64,000 bases of DNA from a bacterium (GTDB lineage Bacteria > BMS3Abin14): positions 1-64,000 of the forward strand of contig JARGFZ010000011.1 in NCBI GenBank assembly GCA_029210965.1. The letters are read 5' to 3'. Positions 7,651 to 15,646 of this stretch are shown here, in pieces. Under the pieces are notes generated by a model that saw only the letters and a list, made by a program, of their open reading frames with translations, did no database searches and was not told the DNA's origin. The first letter of the stretch is position 1, and each line of letters opens with the position of its first letter. The translations under genes were made by a program, and so were the position numbers.

Positions 7651-9202
7651 CGAGTCCCGTCTCCTTGATCTTGGTGAGCAGAGTCTTGTAACTGACACTG
7701 AGGATCTGCGCCGTTTTTTTCCTGTTCCAACGCGTCTGCTGCAGAACCCTGGCAATGGCCTCCCTTTCGGCAGCAAGAGCAGCCTCCTTGGCGATCTCCT
7801 TCAGGTTAAGACCATTGGGGAAAACTGTGTTTTCATCGTTACCAGAGATTTTGGGAGAGCTTTGATCCAGGGCAGCGTCTGCTGGAAAAGGGTTATTTGT
7901 TGGATTAGTGCTTTTTGGATAGGTGTCTTTTGGAAGAGTGCCTGGTGGAAGGGTGCCTGGTGGATAGGCGCCTGGAAGATCGGCTTTGTTGTAAGGAACC
8001 GGAAATTGATCCGGATGCTGGGCTGTCGTTATCTGATCCAGACCGTTCATGTGCCCCCGGAGGTTTGCGCCTCCCAATACCGTTGCCCGACGAATGGTGT
8101 TCTCCAGTTCCCGTATGTTGCCGGGCCACCGATAGTTGAAAAGAAAGTTTTTCGCGTCGTCGTCCAGGTGGACCGGAGTTTTGTTGTACTGCCGCGCGAA
8201 CTTGTCCCTGAAATAGTCGATAAGAGTTTCCAGCTGCCTGAGACGTTCGCGGAGCGGAGGCACATTGATATGGACAACGTTGAGACGGAAGAACAGGTCG
8301 TCACGGAAAGATCCTCTTTGAACGCACTCTTCAAGGTCCTGATTGGTGGCAACAATGATACGGACATCTACCTTCACTTCCCTTGTGGAACCCAGTGTGG
8401 TAACCGTCCCATCCTGAAGAACGTGGAGCAGCTTGGACTGAAGGGGATAGAAAAGTTCGCTGATCTCGTCCAGGAACAGAACCCCCCCATCAGCCGCTTC
8501 GAACTTCCCGGGCTTGCGGCGATAGGCGCCCGTAAAAGCGCCGCGTTCATATCCGAAAAGTTCACTTTCAAGCAATTCCGAAGGAATGGCAGCGCAGTTC
8601 ACCTTGATGAAAGGGCCCTTGCGACTGGATTTACCGTGGATGTATTTGGCTACGATCTCCTTGCCGGTCCCGCTTTCCCCCGTAATAAGAACCGGGAGAT
8701 CAACATCCAGGATCTTGTCCACCACCTGACCCACAGCGGCCATTTTTGCGGACCCTTCAAAAATAACCTCATATGGAAGAGGCTCCCGATCGTTCTCCTC
8801 CTCTTTAGAACCAGACTCCAGTGCTTCCTCTGGCCCCCTTTTGCGGCGGTCAACATCCAGGATCCCCTGAACACTTGAGAATAAACGGTCCTTTCTCACC
8901 GGCTTTATCAGGTAATCCGCAACACCCAGCCGCATGACCTCGATAGCGTCCTGGGCGGTATCTCCACAGATGACGATGACAGGGAGGGTCGGATGCTCCA
9001 TTTTCAATGACCGGATGAGCTCCTCAACCCGGAAATCGCAGTTGGTGTGGTCGAGGATCAAGAGATTCCAGACGCTGCTCCCCAGTGTGGAGTCCAGATG
9101 ATCAAAGTTCTCCAGCAGTTGGATCTCCCCGGGAAACTTTTCCATTATCCAGGATCTATACTCAGCCGTCTCTTTTTGTGGCCCCGCCACGAGTATCCTC
9201 AA
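7640..9202 (-). CDS. Sigma-54-dependent activator with degenerate receiver domain (NtrC family)
   Basis: Transcription activator that remodels RpoN holoenzyme at promoters and is the likely activator of this operon. Residues 1-125 are receiver-like, with LLILDHTNCDF carrying the phosphorylatable aspartate position and YLIKPV the conserved lysine. The N-terminal acidic pair is absent (MRILVAGPQKE) and the switch Thr/Ser is not evident (VIVICGDT). Next comes an AAA+ domain with Walker A (GESGTGKE), GAFTGA and VLFLDEI, then a Fis-type helix-turn-helix at the C-terminus (RKKTAQILSVSYKTLLTKIK). A Pro/Thr repeat linker separates the last two. It is the first gene of the polysaccharide operon and lies about 85 bases downstream of a sigma-54 promoter, so autoregulation is plausible. 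Confidence 0.9.
   Translation of the reverse strand: MRILVAGPQKETAEYRSWIMEKFPGEIQLLENFDHLDSTLGSSVWNLLILDHTNCDFRVEELIRSLKMEHPTLPVIVICGDTAQDAIEVMRLGVADYLIKPVRKDRLFSSVQGILDVDRRKRGPEEALESGSKEEENDREPLPYEVIFEGSAKMAAVGQVVDKILDVDLPVLITGESGTGKEIVAKYIHGKSSRKGPFIKVNCAAIPSELLESELFGYERGAFTGAYRRKPGKFEAADGGVLFLDEISELFYPLQSKLLHVLQDGTVTTLGSTREVKVDVRIIVATNQDLEECVQRGSFRDDLFFRLNVVHINVPPLRERLRQLETLIDYFRDKFARQYNKTPVHLDDDAKNFLFNYRWPGNIRELENTIRRATVLGGANLRGHMNGLDQITTAQHPDQFPVPYNKADLPGAYPPGTLPPGTLPKDTYPKSTNPTNNPFPADAALDQSSPKISGNDENTVFPNGLNLKEIAKEAALAAEREAIARVLQQTRWNRKKTAQILSVSYKTLLTKIKETGLDEN
7885..7980 (-). repeat. Pentapeptide-coding 15-bp repeats in activator linker
   Basis: On the coding (minus) strand about six 15-bp units encode PGAYP, PGTLP, PGTLP, KDTYP, KSTNP and a longer TNNPFP. 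Each proline at the unit end is encoded by CCA. The units sit between the AAA+ and Fis domains, a place where linkers normally vary. Confidence 0.7.
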
Positions 9203-9286
9203 TTTCAGGATCTCTCCTTTCCGAGTTTTATCCGGTTATAATCTTCCGTTTTCATCCGAGCAGGTAGCAGTTGGAGATGATTATAA

Positions 9287-9302
9287 GGCAAGATGTATGC
9301 CA
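9287..9302 (-). promoter_or_regulatory. Sigma-54 (-24/-12) promoter of the polysaccharide operon
   Basis: On the minus strand the sequence reads TGGCAT-ACATC-TTGCC, matching the RpoN consensus TGGCAC-N5-TTGC at all but one core position, with correct spacing. It lies about 85 bases upstream of the first operon gene, a sigma-54 activator. A short palindrome CACTATAGTG (9301-9310) abuts it. Confidence 0.75.
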
Positions 9303-9450
9303 CTATAGTGAAAACTTTTACATATGGCTTGGAAAGGGGGCTTATGAGGGAAGCTGGGTCCTACTTGATAGTCGTGAAAGGGGTGTAATGAGATATACTT
9401 ATGTATATATGTGTAAATATTTTCCCACTAGGAACAATTTTACCCAAAAA

Positions 9451-9618
9451 CTAGGAGCCTGTCGGAGAACCCCATTCAGGCTCCTAGCTGGAGTTTGCCG
9501 GAAAATAGCGTTCTTAAAAGGCCGGGTAAATTAAGCAGTTAGAATCACCTTTATTAAAGGACACGCCTTCCGGCAAACATATCTAGCAGCGTGGGACGGT
9601 TTCCCGACACGCTGCTAG
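9451..9618. mobile_element. MITE-like element with hairpin-forming ends
   Basis: A 168-bp element. The left end forms an 11-bp perfect hairpin (ctaggagcctg at 9451, caggctcctag at 9477) and the right end forms another (ctagcagcgtg at 9583, cacgctgctag at 9608). Read inward, the two ends are similar (CTAGGAGCCTGTCGGAGAAC against CTAGCAGCGTGTCGGGAAAC), giving imperfect terminal inverted repeats. A further inverted pair, gtttgccgga and tccggcaaac, lies inside. No transposase is encoded. The right end supplies the TAG stop codon of the neighbouring activator gene. Confidence 0.6.
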
Positions 9619-11108
9619 GGTATCACAATACCACAATCCTTGATCTTGTAGAGGAGAGCCTTGTAACTGATCTTGAGGATCAGGGCCGCCCTGGATCGGT
9701 TCCACCGGGTGGCCTCAAGAACACTGAGGATAGCCTTCCTCTCCGCTTTGCGGGCCGCAATTCGGGCTATCTCTTTCAGGGGCATGCCCTCGTGAGGGTG
9801 CTTCTGGTTTACTTCAGAACCTTCGATTTTCTCTGGAGCTGATCCCACATCAGGATCCAGGGTACTGTCCGGCTTTTCAACAGATTCAGGAAGTTCGATC
9901 CGGGGCGCTCCGGCAAGTTCAAACCCGCTGCCCAGCTTACCCAGAACCACGTATCTGCTCACAGCGTTTTCAAGCTCTCTGACGTTACCAGGCCACCGGT
10001 GCCTCAGGAGATAATATCTTGTCTCATCGTCAAATTCCACACTCTTTCCGAACTTCTGATTGGTGCGATGAAGGAAATGGTCGGCAAGGACCATGATGTC
10101 CGAGGGGCGCTCACACAGGGGAGGAACGTGGATCCGGATGACGTTGAGCCGATAATACAGATCGGAACGAAACTCACCCTTATTGACCGCACTCTCTATA
10201 TTACGGTTGGTGGCGACAACCATCCTCGCCCTGGATTTGAGCATCCTGTTGCTGCCAAGCCTTGTAAAACTCCCATCCTGGAGAACGTGAAGGAGTTTTG
10301 ACTGGAGTTCCAGTTCCAGTTCGCCGATCTCGTCTAAAAAAAATGTACCGTCGTTTGCCCTTTCGAATTTGGCCGGTTTGGATTTAACCGCGCCCGTAAA
10401 GGCACCCTTCTCAAACCCGAAAAGCTCTCCCTCCAGCAAATTAGCAGGCAAGGCCGCGCAGTTCACCTTCACAAAGGGACCATTTCTCCGGTCCGAACGC
10501 TGATGGATCTCCCGAGCCACCAACTCCTTACCCACCCCGCTCGCCCCGGTTATGAGCACCGGAACAGTGGTGGAGGCGACCCGCTGAATAGTTTCCATGA
10601 TCGACGCCATGGCGCTGCTTGTGTACAGGAAACACGCATCGTCGTGAAAAGCGTTGCGCTGCTGGCCCCGGTCGATCTCCACCTGGAGCTGGCGATACTG
10701 AAGCGCCTCGTTAACTGCGATACGCACATTTTCCAGCTTGAACGGCTTAGGAATAAAATCCAGCGCCCCCAGCCTCATGGCTTCAACGATGGTGTCCACT
10801 CCATCGTCAGCTGACAGGACGATAGCCCTGATCAAAGGGTAACGTTGACGAACGACCTTCAGGAACTCTATACCGCCCATCCCCGGCAGAGAAAGGTCCA
10901 GGAGGATTATCTCCGGCACTGATCCCGAATCGATCTGGGCAAAGGCTTCTTCACAGCTCGCAGCCATGAACAGCTTTCGACCGCCTTCTTCAAGACCTGC
11001 CTGAAGAAGTTTTCGTACCATCGGATCATCCTCGATGACCATGACGGCGTTAACTTTTCTGATTTGCGGGTCGTTTGGCATGGGAAGAAAGCCTACAGTA
11101 CGTTTCAC
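9615..11108 (-). CDS. Sigma-54-dependent response regulator (NtrC family), canonical receiver
   Basis: Second RpoN activator. The receiver domain is complete: acidic pair VIEDDP, phospho-acceptor ILLDLSLPGM, switch serine in IVLSADD and lysine in FIPKPF. The AAA+ domain has Walker A (GASGVGKE), GAFTGA and FFLDEIGE, and the C-terminus has a Fis-type helix-turn-helix (RSRAALILKISYKALLYKIK). The frame can open at GTG 11108 or ATG 11081; neither has a convincing Shine-Dalgarno, so the start is uncertain. The stop codon lies in the end of a MITE-like element that separates it from the polysaccharide operon. No cognate kinase is adjacent. It and the following activator share architecture and probably arose by duplication. 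Confidence 0.9.
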   Translation of the reverse strand: MKRTVGFLPMPNDPQIRKVNAVMVIEDDPMVRKLLQAGLEEGGRKLFMAASCEEAFAQIDSGSVPEIILLDLSLPGMGGIEFLKVVRQRYPLIRAIVLSADDGVDTIVEAMRLGALDFIPKPFKLENVRIAVNEALQYRQLQVEIDRGQQRNAFHDDACFLYTSSAMASIMETIQRVASTTVPVLITGASGVGKELVAREIHQRSDRRNGPFVKVNCAALPANLLEGELFGFEKGAFTGAVKSKPAKFERANDGTFFLDEIGELELELQSKLLHVLQDGSFTRLGSNRMLKSRARMVVATNRNIESAVNKGEFRSDLYYRLNVIRIHVPPLCERPSDIMVLADHFLHRTNQKFGKSVEFDDETRYYLLRHRWPGNVRELENAVSRYVVLGKLGSGFELAGAPRIELPESVEKPDSTLDPDVGSAPEKIEGSEVNQKHPHEGMPLKEIARIAARKAERKAILSVLEATRWNRSRAALILKISYKALLYKIKDCGIVIP

Positions 11109-11147
11109 CTCTGTTAGAATTAGTAAAATACTATAAACTTACGGGCT

Positions 11148-11176
11148 ATTGTGTAAAAAAGCATCCTATTTGTAAA
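11148..11176 (-). promoter_or_regulatory. Candidate sigma-70 promoter of the second activator
   Basis: Minus-strand TTTACA, 17-base spacer, CACAAT. The -35 box matches the consensus at 5 of 6 positions, the -10 at 4 of 6. It lies 40-70 bases upstream of the start codon in an AT-rich stretch. Confidence 0.35.
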
Positions 11177-11229
11177 CAATATTACATGATTTATCTTACA
11201 ATTTCATTTTTATGGATTTTCAGGATAAT

Positions 11230-11700
11230 GCGTGTATGGGCGATCTCACGCCAAAACCCGGAAGGCTTATTCACCACAGAGCTCACAGAGGTCACTGAGA
11301 AAATAATGGAAATGGGGCAATAGGCACCAGGCAATGGGCAATGGAGGGAGGGGGAAGAAGATGGATGTGGACAATATTAGCCCCCTCACCAGGGGGTGGA
11401 AGGATATGGAAAGGTGACTATTATTCGGTCCGGAATGACAACCGTTTCTGTCATCGCGAATCACGTCCACAGCGTGATGAAGCGATCTCGGCACCGGGAT
11501 TGCCGCGTCGCCCTCGCCCCTCACGACGCTCCTCGCAATGACAGGTGCGGCATGGATTCCGGCTCACGACTTCATCGCGTCCGGAATGACGGTAAAAAGT
11601 GGAAGAATTTTCATGTTTAACCTTTCAGGTTATACCCTGTGGTGCTGTCTACAAATGGCAGCGCTATGGTAAATCAGCTTTAACCGTTTTCACAGGAACT
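11230..11700. repeat. Intergenic repeat cluster
   Basis: No gene is supported. Repeat words include 'accacagagctcacagagg' (about 11274), 'caccaggcaatgggcaatgg' (about 11327-11345), the 'gattgccgcgtcg ... ctcctcgcaatgac' family (about 11500-11541) and 'ggattccggctcacgacttc' followed by 'cggaatgacgg' (about 11556-11592). Confidence 0.5.
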
Positions 11701-11721
11701 GTTGTTTCCCCTGCTTTCTTC

Positions 11722-11750
11722 TTCCCACTTCCCTCGATCTTTCCTATAAT
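11722..11750 (+). promoter_or_regulatory. Promoter of tRNA-Leu
   Basis: A perfect TATAAT (11745-11750) begins 15 bases before the mature tRNA. A weak -35 (TTCCCA, 11722-11727) lies 17 bases upstream of it. Confidence 0.6.
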
Positions 11751-11759
11751 AGCGCCCGT

Positions 11760-11846
11760 GCCGGAGTGGCGGAACTGGTAGACGCAGGGGACTCAAAATC
11801 CCCCGGGGGTAACCCCATCCCGGTTCGATTCCGGGCTTCGGCACCA
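11760..11846 (+). tRNA. tRNA-Leu(CAA)
   Basis: 87-base class II tRNA with an encoded CCA end. The acceptor stem GCCGGAG pairs with CTTCGGC with one G-T pair. The anticodon arm is GGGGA-CTCAAAA-TCCCC, giving anticodon CAA for UUG codons. A long variable arm (CGGGGGTAACCCCATCCCG region) and a T-arm with GGTTCGATTCC are present. It is followed at once by a strong terminator, so it is a single-gene unit. Confidence 0.95.
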
Positions 11847-11857
11847 CTCGACGCATA

Positions 11858-11892
11858 AAAAGCTCGCCATGATATGGCGAGTTTTTTTATTT
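11858..11892 (+). terminator. Intrinsic terminator of tRNA-Leu
   Basis: An 8-bp perfect stem (ctcgccat / atggcgag) with a three-base loop is followed by seven T residues. A run of A residues precedes the stem, so it could also work on the other strand. Confidence 0.85.
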
Positions 11893-12276
11893 GCTCGTGG
11901 CAGGCCATTTCAAGTCAGCCCGGATGAGAACCCGCCTTCGCCGATCCAGCAAGGCTACGGCGGACAAGCGCGATGACCCATCTTCGTTCTGTGTTCTACA
12001 TTCTGTAGTTTCGCCCTTTCACCAGGTCGGTCAGTCGGATGCTCCTTCCGTCCTGTCTTCGCCACCTGCCAAAATAATATCACCCGTTATGGAGTCTACA
12101 TATTTTGAAATTCCAGATCCCAGGTTGGGAATGCTCGTAGGTGCGTATGGCTAGAATGAGTTAGATCTGATGGTATTACAAATACACGCTCCACGCACAC
12201 ACGATGTTATTCCTGTCTCCATGTCGCCTGAATTCCAGGTACTGCATTCTGAAGCCTCATCTGCTATCTTCCTCCC
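11893..12276. repeat. Intergenic stretch with repeat words
   Basis: No gene is supported. It contains 'gctacggcggacaagcgcgatgac' type words (about 11950-11976), shared with 26770 and 33830, and 'tctgtgttctacattctgta' words near 11988-12008. The last about 200 bases show nothing recognisable. Confidence 0.4.
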
Positions 12277-12729
12277 ATGAATACATTCCTTATCATAATA
12301 GCTGTCGCTGGTGGAGGCTGGGTCCTTCTTATGCTTGGCCTCAAGGGCATGGCTGCTCTCCTCCGCAAGAGCGCCGTTAAAGCAACCAAAAATGCTCTGG
12401 CAGGCGAGAACATCCTCAAGATGACCGACAACGTCAGTTTCCTTGGAGCTGACTTCCCAGGTCCCAACCTGCCCCCCAGGACCAGCGGTGTCCTGGCAGT
12501 TTCAGACAGCCGGGTTATTTTTCTCCCCTGGTTCCCGCGCCGGGCCATCACATTGCCAAGGGAAACCATCGCCGAGGTCACCCTTATGGACCGGTATGGT
12601 GATATGGCCTATAACATTCCTGTGCTCTCACTGAAGATCAAAGGAGTAGGTGATCCTCATGGAAACATGGCGTGGCTGACTCACGAACCGGAGGAGTGGG
12701 AGCGGGTGGTCAAGTCTATCCTCAAATGA
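12277..12729 (+). CDS. Membrane-anchored hypothetical protein, possible PH-like domain
   Basis: 150-residue protein I do not recognise. Residues 2-22 form a membrane helix (TFLIIIAVAGGGWVLLMLGL). The rest looks like a small beta-rich cytoplasmic domain with the pattern 'GVLAVSDSRVIFLPWFPRRAITLPRETIAEVTL', reminiscent of bacterial GRAM/PH-like domains that carry 'lT..Ri.f' strands. The reading frame has codon use like its neighbours and the stop is followed by a repeat-filled gap. No good Shine-Dalgarno precedes the ATG. It stands alone between tRNA-Leu and a methyltransferase on the opposite strand, so context gives no function. Confidence 0.6.
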   Translation: MNTFLIIIAVAGGGWVLLMLGLKGMAALLRKSAVKATKNALAGENILKMTDNVSFLGADFPGPNLPPRTSGVLAVSDSRVIFLPWFPRRAITLPRETIAEVTLMDRYGDMAYNIPVLSLKIKGVGDPHGNMAWLTHEPEEWERVVKSILK

Positions 12730-12992
12730 GGATCGGCAATGAGGAAATCGGCGACATCACGCCTCTGGCGTGACAGGCTTTCGACACGGTGAAGGGGAGA
12801 CACGGGGTAAAGTCTGGTGATGGGTAAGCCGTTACGAGTGATAGGTGAAAGCAACGACCCTGCGAGCTTTAAATTCAAACCGAAAAGTGAATGAGGAAAG
12901 TGGAAGGTGGGAGAAAATTACAAAAACAAAGCGGCTCTGCGCCGCTTGCTCTACTTCACAATTCCACATTCCTCCTTCTTTATTCCGATCCT

Positions 12993-13574
12993 CTACTTAC
13001 GTCCCACCCTCTTCGCTGTCAGCGCGTAGTGACCAACGAACACGAAGTGGTCTTTCACATTGACGAACCCGGCAAACCCCAGGTTCTGCAGAACGTGCTC
13101 CCTGGATATACGATCGCCGATGGGGGGGCCTACTCCCAGATCCTCCTCCGGGTCCCAGTCGATGAGAAGCAGGGTACCCCCAGGTTTCAGGATCCGGTGG
13201 ACCTCCTTGAGGAAAGCCAGGCGTCCTTTAACCTCATGATAAACGTTACCGAGGTTAACAAGGTCAATGGACGCATCCTCGATAGGGATCCTGTCGCTCA
13301 CGGTCTGGAGGATCTGGACATTGGTCAGTTCCAGATTGTCCACACGCTTATCCAGTTCCTCCAGCACGGGTGTACTGCGATCCACGGCGATAACCTTACG
13401 TGAATTTCTCCACTGTTCGGCAATGGGAAGTGTGTAGTACCCAATCCCGCACCCGATATCCGCACAGGTCCGCCAACGCAAGCTGCGCACCAGACCAAGG
13501 AAATCGTCTATGTTCTGGAGAGACTTTCGCTCAGGGGATTCAAGTTTGGTCAAGTCACGAGCACTGATCACCAA
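12993..13574 (-). CDS. Class I SAM-dependent methyltransferase
   Basis: 193-residue methyltransferase of the small Rossmann type. The SAM-binding glycine motif is ADIGCGIGYYTLPIA, followed by the acidic end of strand 2 (KVIAVDRS), motif II region (SIDLVNLGNVYHEV) and the motif III region (RILKPGGTLLLIDW). No substrate-specific domain is visible, so the acceptor is unknown. It is convergent with the hypothetical membrane protein and is not in an obvious operon. Start at 13574 gives the expected length for the family. Function beyond methyl transfer is not inferable. Confidence 0.82.
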   Translation of the reverse strand: MVISARDLTKLESPERKSLQNIDDFLGLVRSLRWRTCADIGCGIGYYTLPIAEQWRNSRKVIAVDRSTPVLEELDKRVDNLELTNVQILQTVSDRIPIEDASIDLVNLGNVYHEVKGRLAFLKEVHRILKPGGTLLLIDWDPEEDLGVGPPIGDRISREHVLQNLGFAGFVNVKDHFVFVGHYALTAKRVGRK

Positions 13575-14017
13575 TTTGCAAACCTCGAAACTATTAGGAT
13601 AAGGAAAGTATAGTGCCTGCCGGTCACCCTTCGCAAGTCCTTTATGAGAAGCTGCTTCATCCCGGGACTAGGGCGAAACCGAACGAGCGAACCCGCCGAG
13701 TTCGTATGGCACTGATAATTTATCCGGAGAGAAAGCAGTCAGGATACCGATAATAAAGGATATTCAGGTAAGCCAACGTCCCCTGCACATACTACTGTGC
13801 ACCTTTAATTACTCAAAACTCTCTGCGGTTAAACATCCTGTCAAATGGTCCGACCACTACAGGGGACTATGGTAAATTGCTCATTCTTGAAGTAAAGTCA
13901 ACCCCGAGATTCGAAATTCTGCTACAGGGAGAGGCTGGCCGAATTTCGAATATGGATAAAACTTCTGCCTGCAATCGCTATGGCAAGCAGATCTGAAAAA
14001 AATAATCCCGGATAAAC
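13575..14017. other. Intergenic region with a long hairpin
   Basis: No gene is supported. The main visible structure is a perfect 11-bp inverted repeat ATTCGAAATTC (13909-13919) and GAATTTCGAAT (13941-13951) around a 21-base spacer, 67 bases before the radical SAM gene. It could be an operator or RNA leader hairpin; there is no T-run. Confidence 0.45.
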
Positions 14018-15001
14018 ATGCTTACTAAAGATTTGAAGAAAGATATTAAGAAGGTCACGGCCAGATACCCTGCACTGATAAACGACTACTACAATGAACT
14101 GGCCAGTATCGCTGGAACACCGATCGTCAGGCAGGTGATGCCCGACATTGAGGAGTTATCGCCCGACAATGAGATGATGGCTGAAGATCCCGTGGGCGAG
14201 GATCTTTACTCCCCTGTACCAAACCTGACCCATCGCTACCAGGACAGAGTGCTCCTGCTCATATCCGATCGCTGCCCTATCTATTGCCGGTTCTGCACCA
14301 GGAAAAGAAAAGTAGGCCGGTCACTGCGCGTTACTGATGAAACAGTTCGGGAGGGGATCGATTACATAAAAAAGCATCCCGGGATCAGAGACGTGCTTCT
14401 ATCGGGCGGCGACCCCCTCATGCTGGAAAATGAACGGCTGGATCAGATCCTTTCAGAGATCAGGGATATCCCCCATGTGGAGATCCTTCGGATCGGAACA
14501 CGAGTCCCGGCCGCATATCCGGAAAGGGTATCGGCTGATCTTGCAGCCTTGCTCGGCGGCTTTTCGCCCCTGTACATTCATACCCACTTTAATCACCCCG
14601 CCGAGATAACCACCCAGTCCAGGGAAGCCTGCAGAGTTCTTGCCGATGCCGGGATCCCTCTGGGTAACCAGACCGTCCTTCTGGGGGGCATCAACGACGA
14701 CCCCGATACATTGGAAAAACTTTTCAGGGAACTGCTCCTGATGAGGGTAAGACCCTACTATCTGTTCCAGATGGATGCAGTCAGGGGAACCAGGCACTTT
14801 AGCACCCCTCTCATGACAGGTGTCAGGATCATGGAAGAACTGCACAGAAGAACCTCTCCCATGGCCTTGCCCACCTTTGTTGTGGACCTGCCTGACGGCC
14901 AGGGAAAAGTCTTCCCGACCCACACTTCGATCCTCTTTCCAGGCACCCCGGAGCAGGCCATTATCACATGGGACGGGAAGGTGGTGCCATACCCGGACTG
15001 A
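14018..15001 (+). CDS. KamA-family radical SAM protein (lysine 2,3-aminomutase-like)
   Basis: Radical SAM, PLP-dependent aminomutase family. The cluster-binding motif is CPIYCRFC, followed by LLSGGDPLML. The residues equivalent to the lysine-binding aspartates of lysine 2,3-aminomutase appear present (FQMDAVRGTRHF and PTFVVDLPDGQGK). At 327 residues it is shorter than clostridial aminomutases (about 415) and close to the EF-P-modifying EpmB/YjeK type. No efp or epmA gene is nearby, so the choice between beta-lysine formation (for example an osmolyte) and EF-P modification is open. The start has a weak Shine-Dalgarno. It is a single-gene unit followed by repeats. Confidence 0.85.
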   Translation: MLTKDLKKDIKKVTARYPALINDYYNELASIAGTPIVRQVMPDIEELSPDNEMMAEDPVGEDLYSPVPNLTHRYQDRVLLLISDRCPIYCRFCTRKRKVGRSLRVTDETVREGIDYIKKHPGIRDVLLSGGDPLMLENERLDQILSEIRDIPHVEILRIGTRVPAAYPERVSADLAALLGGFSPLYIHTHFNHPAEITTQSREACRVLADAGIPLGNQTVLLGGINDDPDTLEKLFRELLLMRVRPYYLFQMDAVRGTRHFSTPLMTGVRIMEELHRRTSPMALPTFVVDLPDGQGKVFPTHTSILFPGTPEQAIITWDGKVVPYPD

Positions 15002-15530
15002 GGAACGGTATGGGGGTGTCGGAGTATCGGGGTATCGGAGTGTCAGGGAAAGACCGCCTGACGCGGAGACGCGATGACGCGGAGACACGGGGGAAAGGCG
15101 GAAGAACTGTAACTAGGTATCCAGGTGAAAACTTGAATAGCCAGCCTGTCACGGCGACCGGTCACGGCATAGCCAAGGCGACGACGGAAGCTGAATGCGA
15201 AGACGGAAGTTCGACATGTGGGGGCATAGCATTGCCATCAGCGACGCCCCAAGAACGAAGACGGGTGGTATTCCTATAAAGTACGATAAAAGCTTTAACG
15301 CAGGGTACGCACCCCTCCCTTCGCCCTGCCTCTCCTCCTGGCTACTGGCTCCTGGATTCTGGCTCCGGCTCTAAACGCCCTGCGCCCTGTTTTCCTTCCC
15401 CCCCTCCATTTCTACTTCTACTTTCACTTCTACCGATCACGGTTCACGGATCACAGTTCACCCGTCTTCGCTTTCAGCTACGCCGCGGCAAGCGGATCGC
15501 GGATCACGGCTTTTAACCTTGTGAAACTTC
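15002..15530. repeat. Intergenic repeat cluster before the octaheme gene
   Basis: No gene is supported. It starts with tandem words 'gtgtcggagtatcggggtatcgg' (about 15017-15045), then 'gacgcggagacgcgatgacg' (about 15059-15085), then one arm of the 72-bp inverted repeat, then 'cctggattctggctccgg' and 'gatcacggttcacggatcac' words (about 15350-15510). Confidence 0.5.
15197..15268 (-). repeat. 72-bp inverted repeat, left arm
   Basis: The reverse complement is identical over 72 bases to 17716-17787. The two arms point toward each other and enclose the octaheme cytochrome gene and the ArsR-type regulator. Confidence 0.85.
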
Positions 15531-15558
15531 TTGACAATCATTCCCTGCATAGGATAAA
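15531..15558 (+). promoter_or_regulatory. Candidate promoter of the octaheme cytochrome gene
   Basis: A perfect TTGACA (15531-15536) with GATAAA 16 bases downstream. A very AT-rich leader follows, containing 'taattgtttaattaac' (about 15568-15583), a near-palindrome that could be an operator for the neighbouring ArsR-type regulator. Confidence 0.4.
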
Positions 15559-15646
15559 AACGCCAATAGTTAATTGTTTAATTAACTTTTTAATTTATCT
15601 AATTAGCAAAACAATACTGCAGCATAGCCAGAAAGGAGAAAGGCTC

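Noticed and set aside
7553-8878. 441-codon open frame on the plus strand
   Set aside because: Antisense shadow of the sigma-54 activator gene, with no domain pattern of its own.
291-11108. Exosortase/PEP-CTERM system
   Set aside because: The polysaccharide gene set resembles exosortase-linked loci, but neither an exosortase nor a protein with a PEP-CTERM tail occurs in the window.
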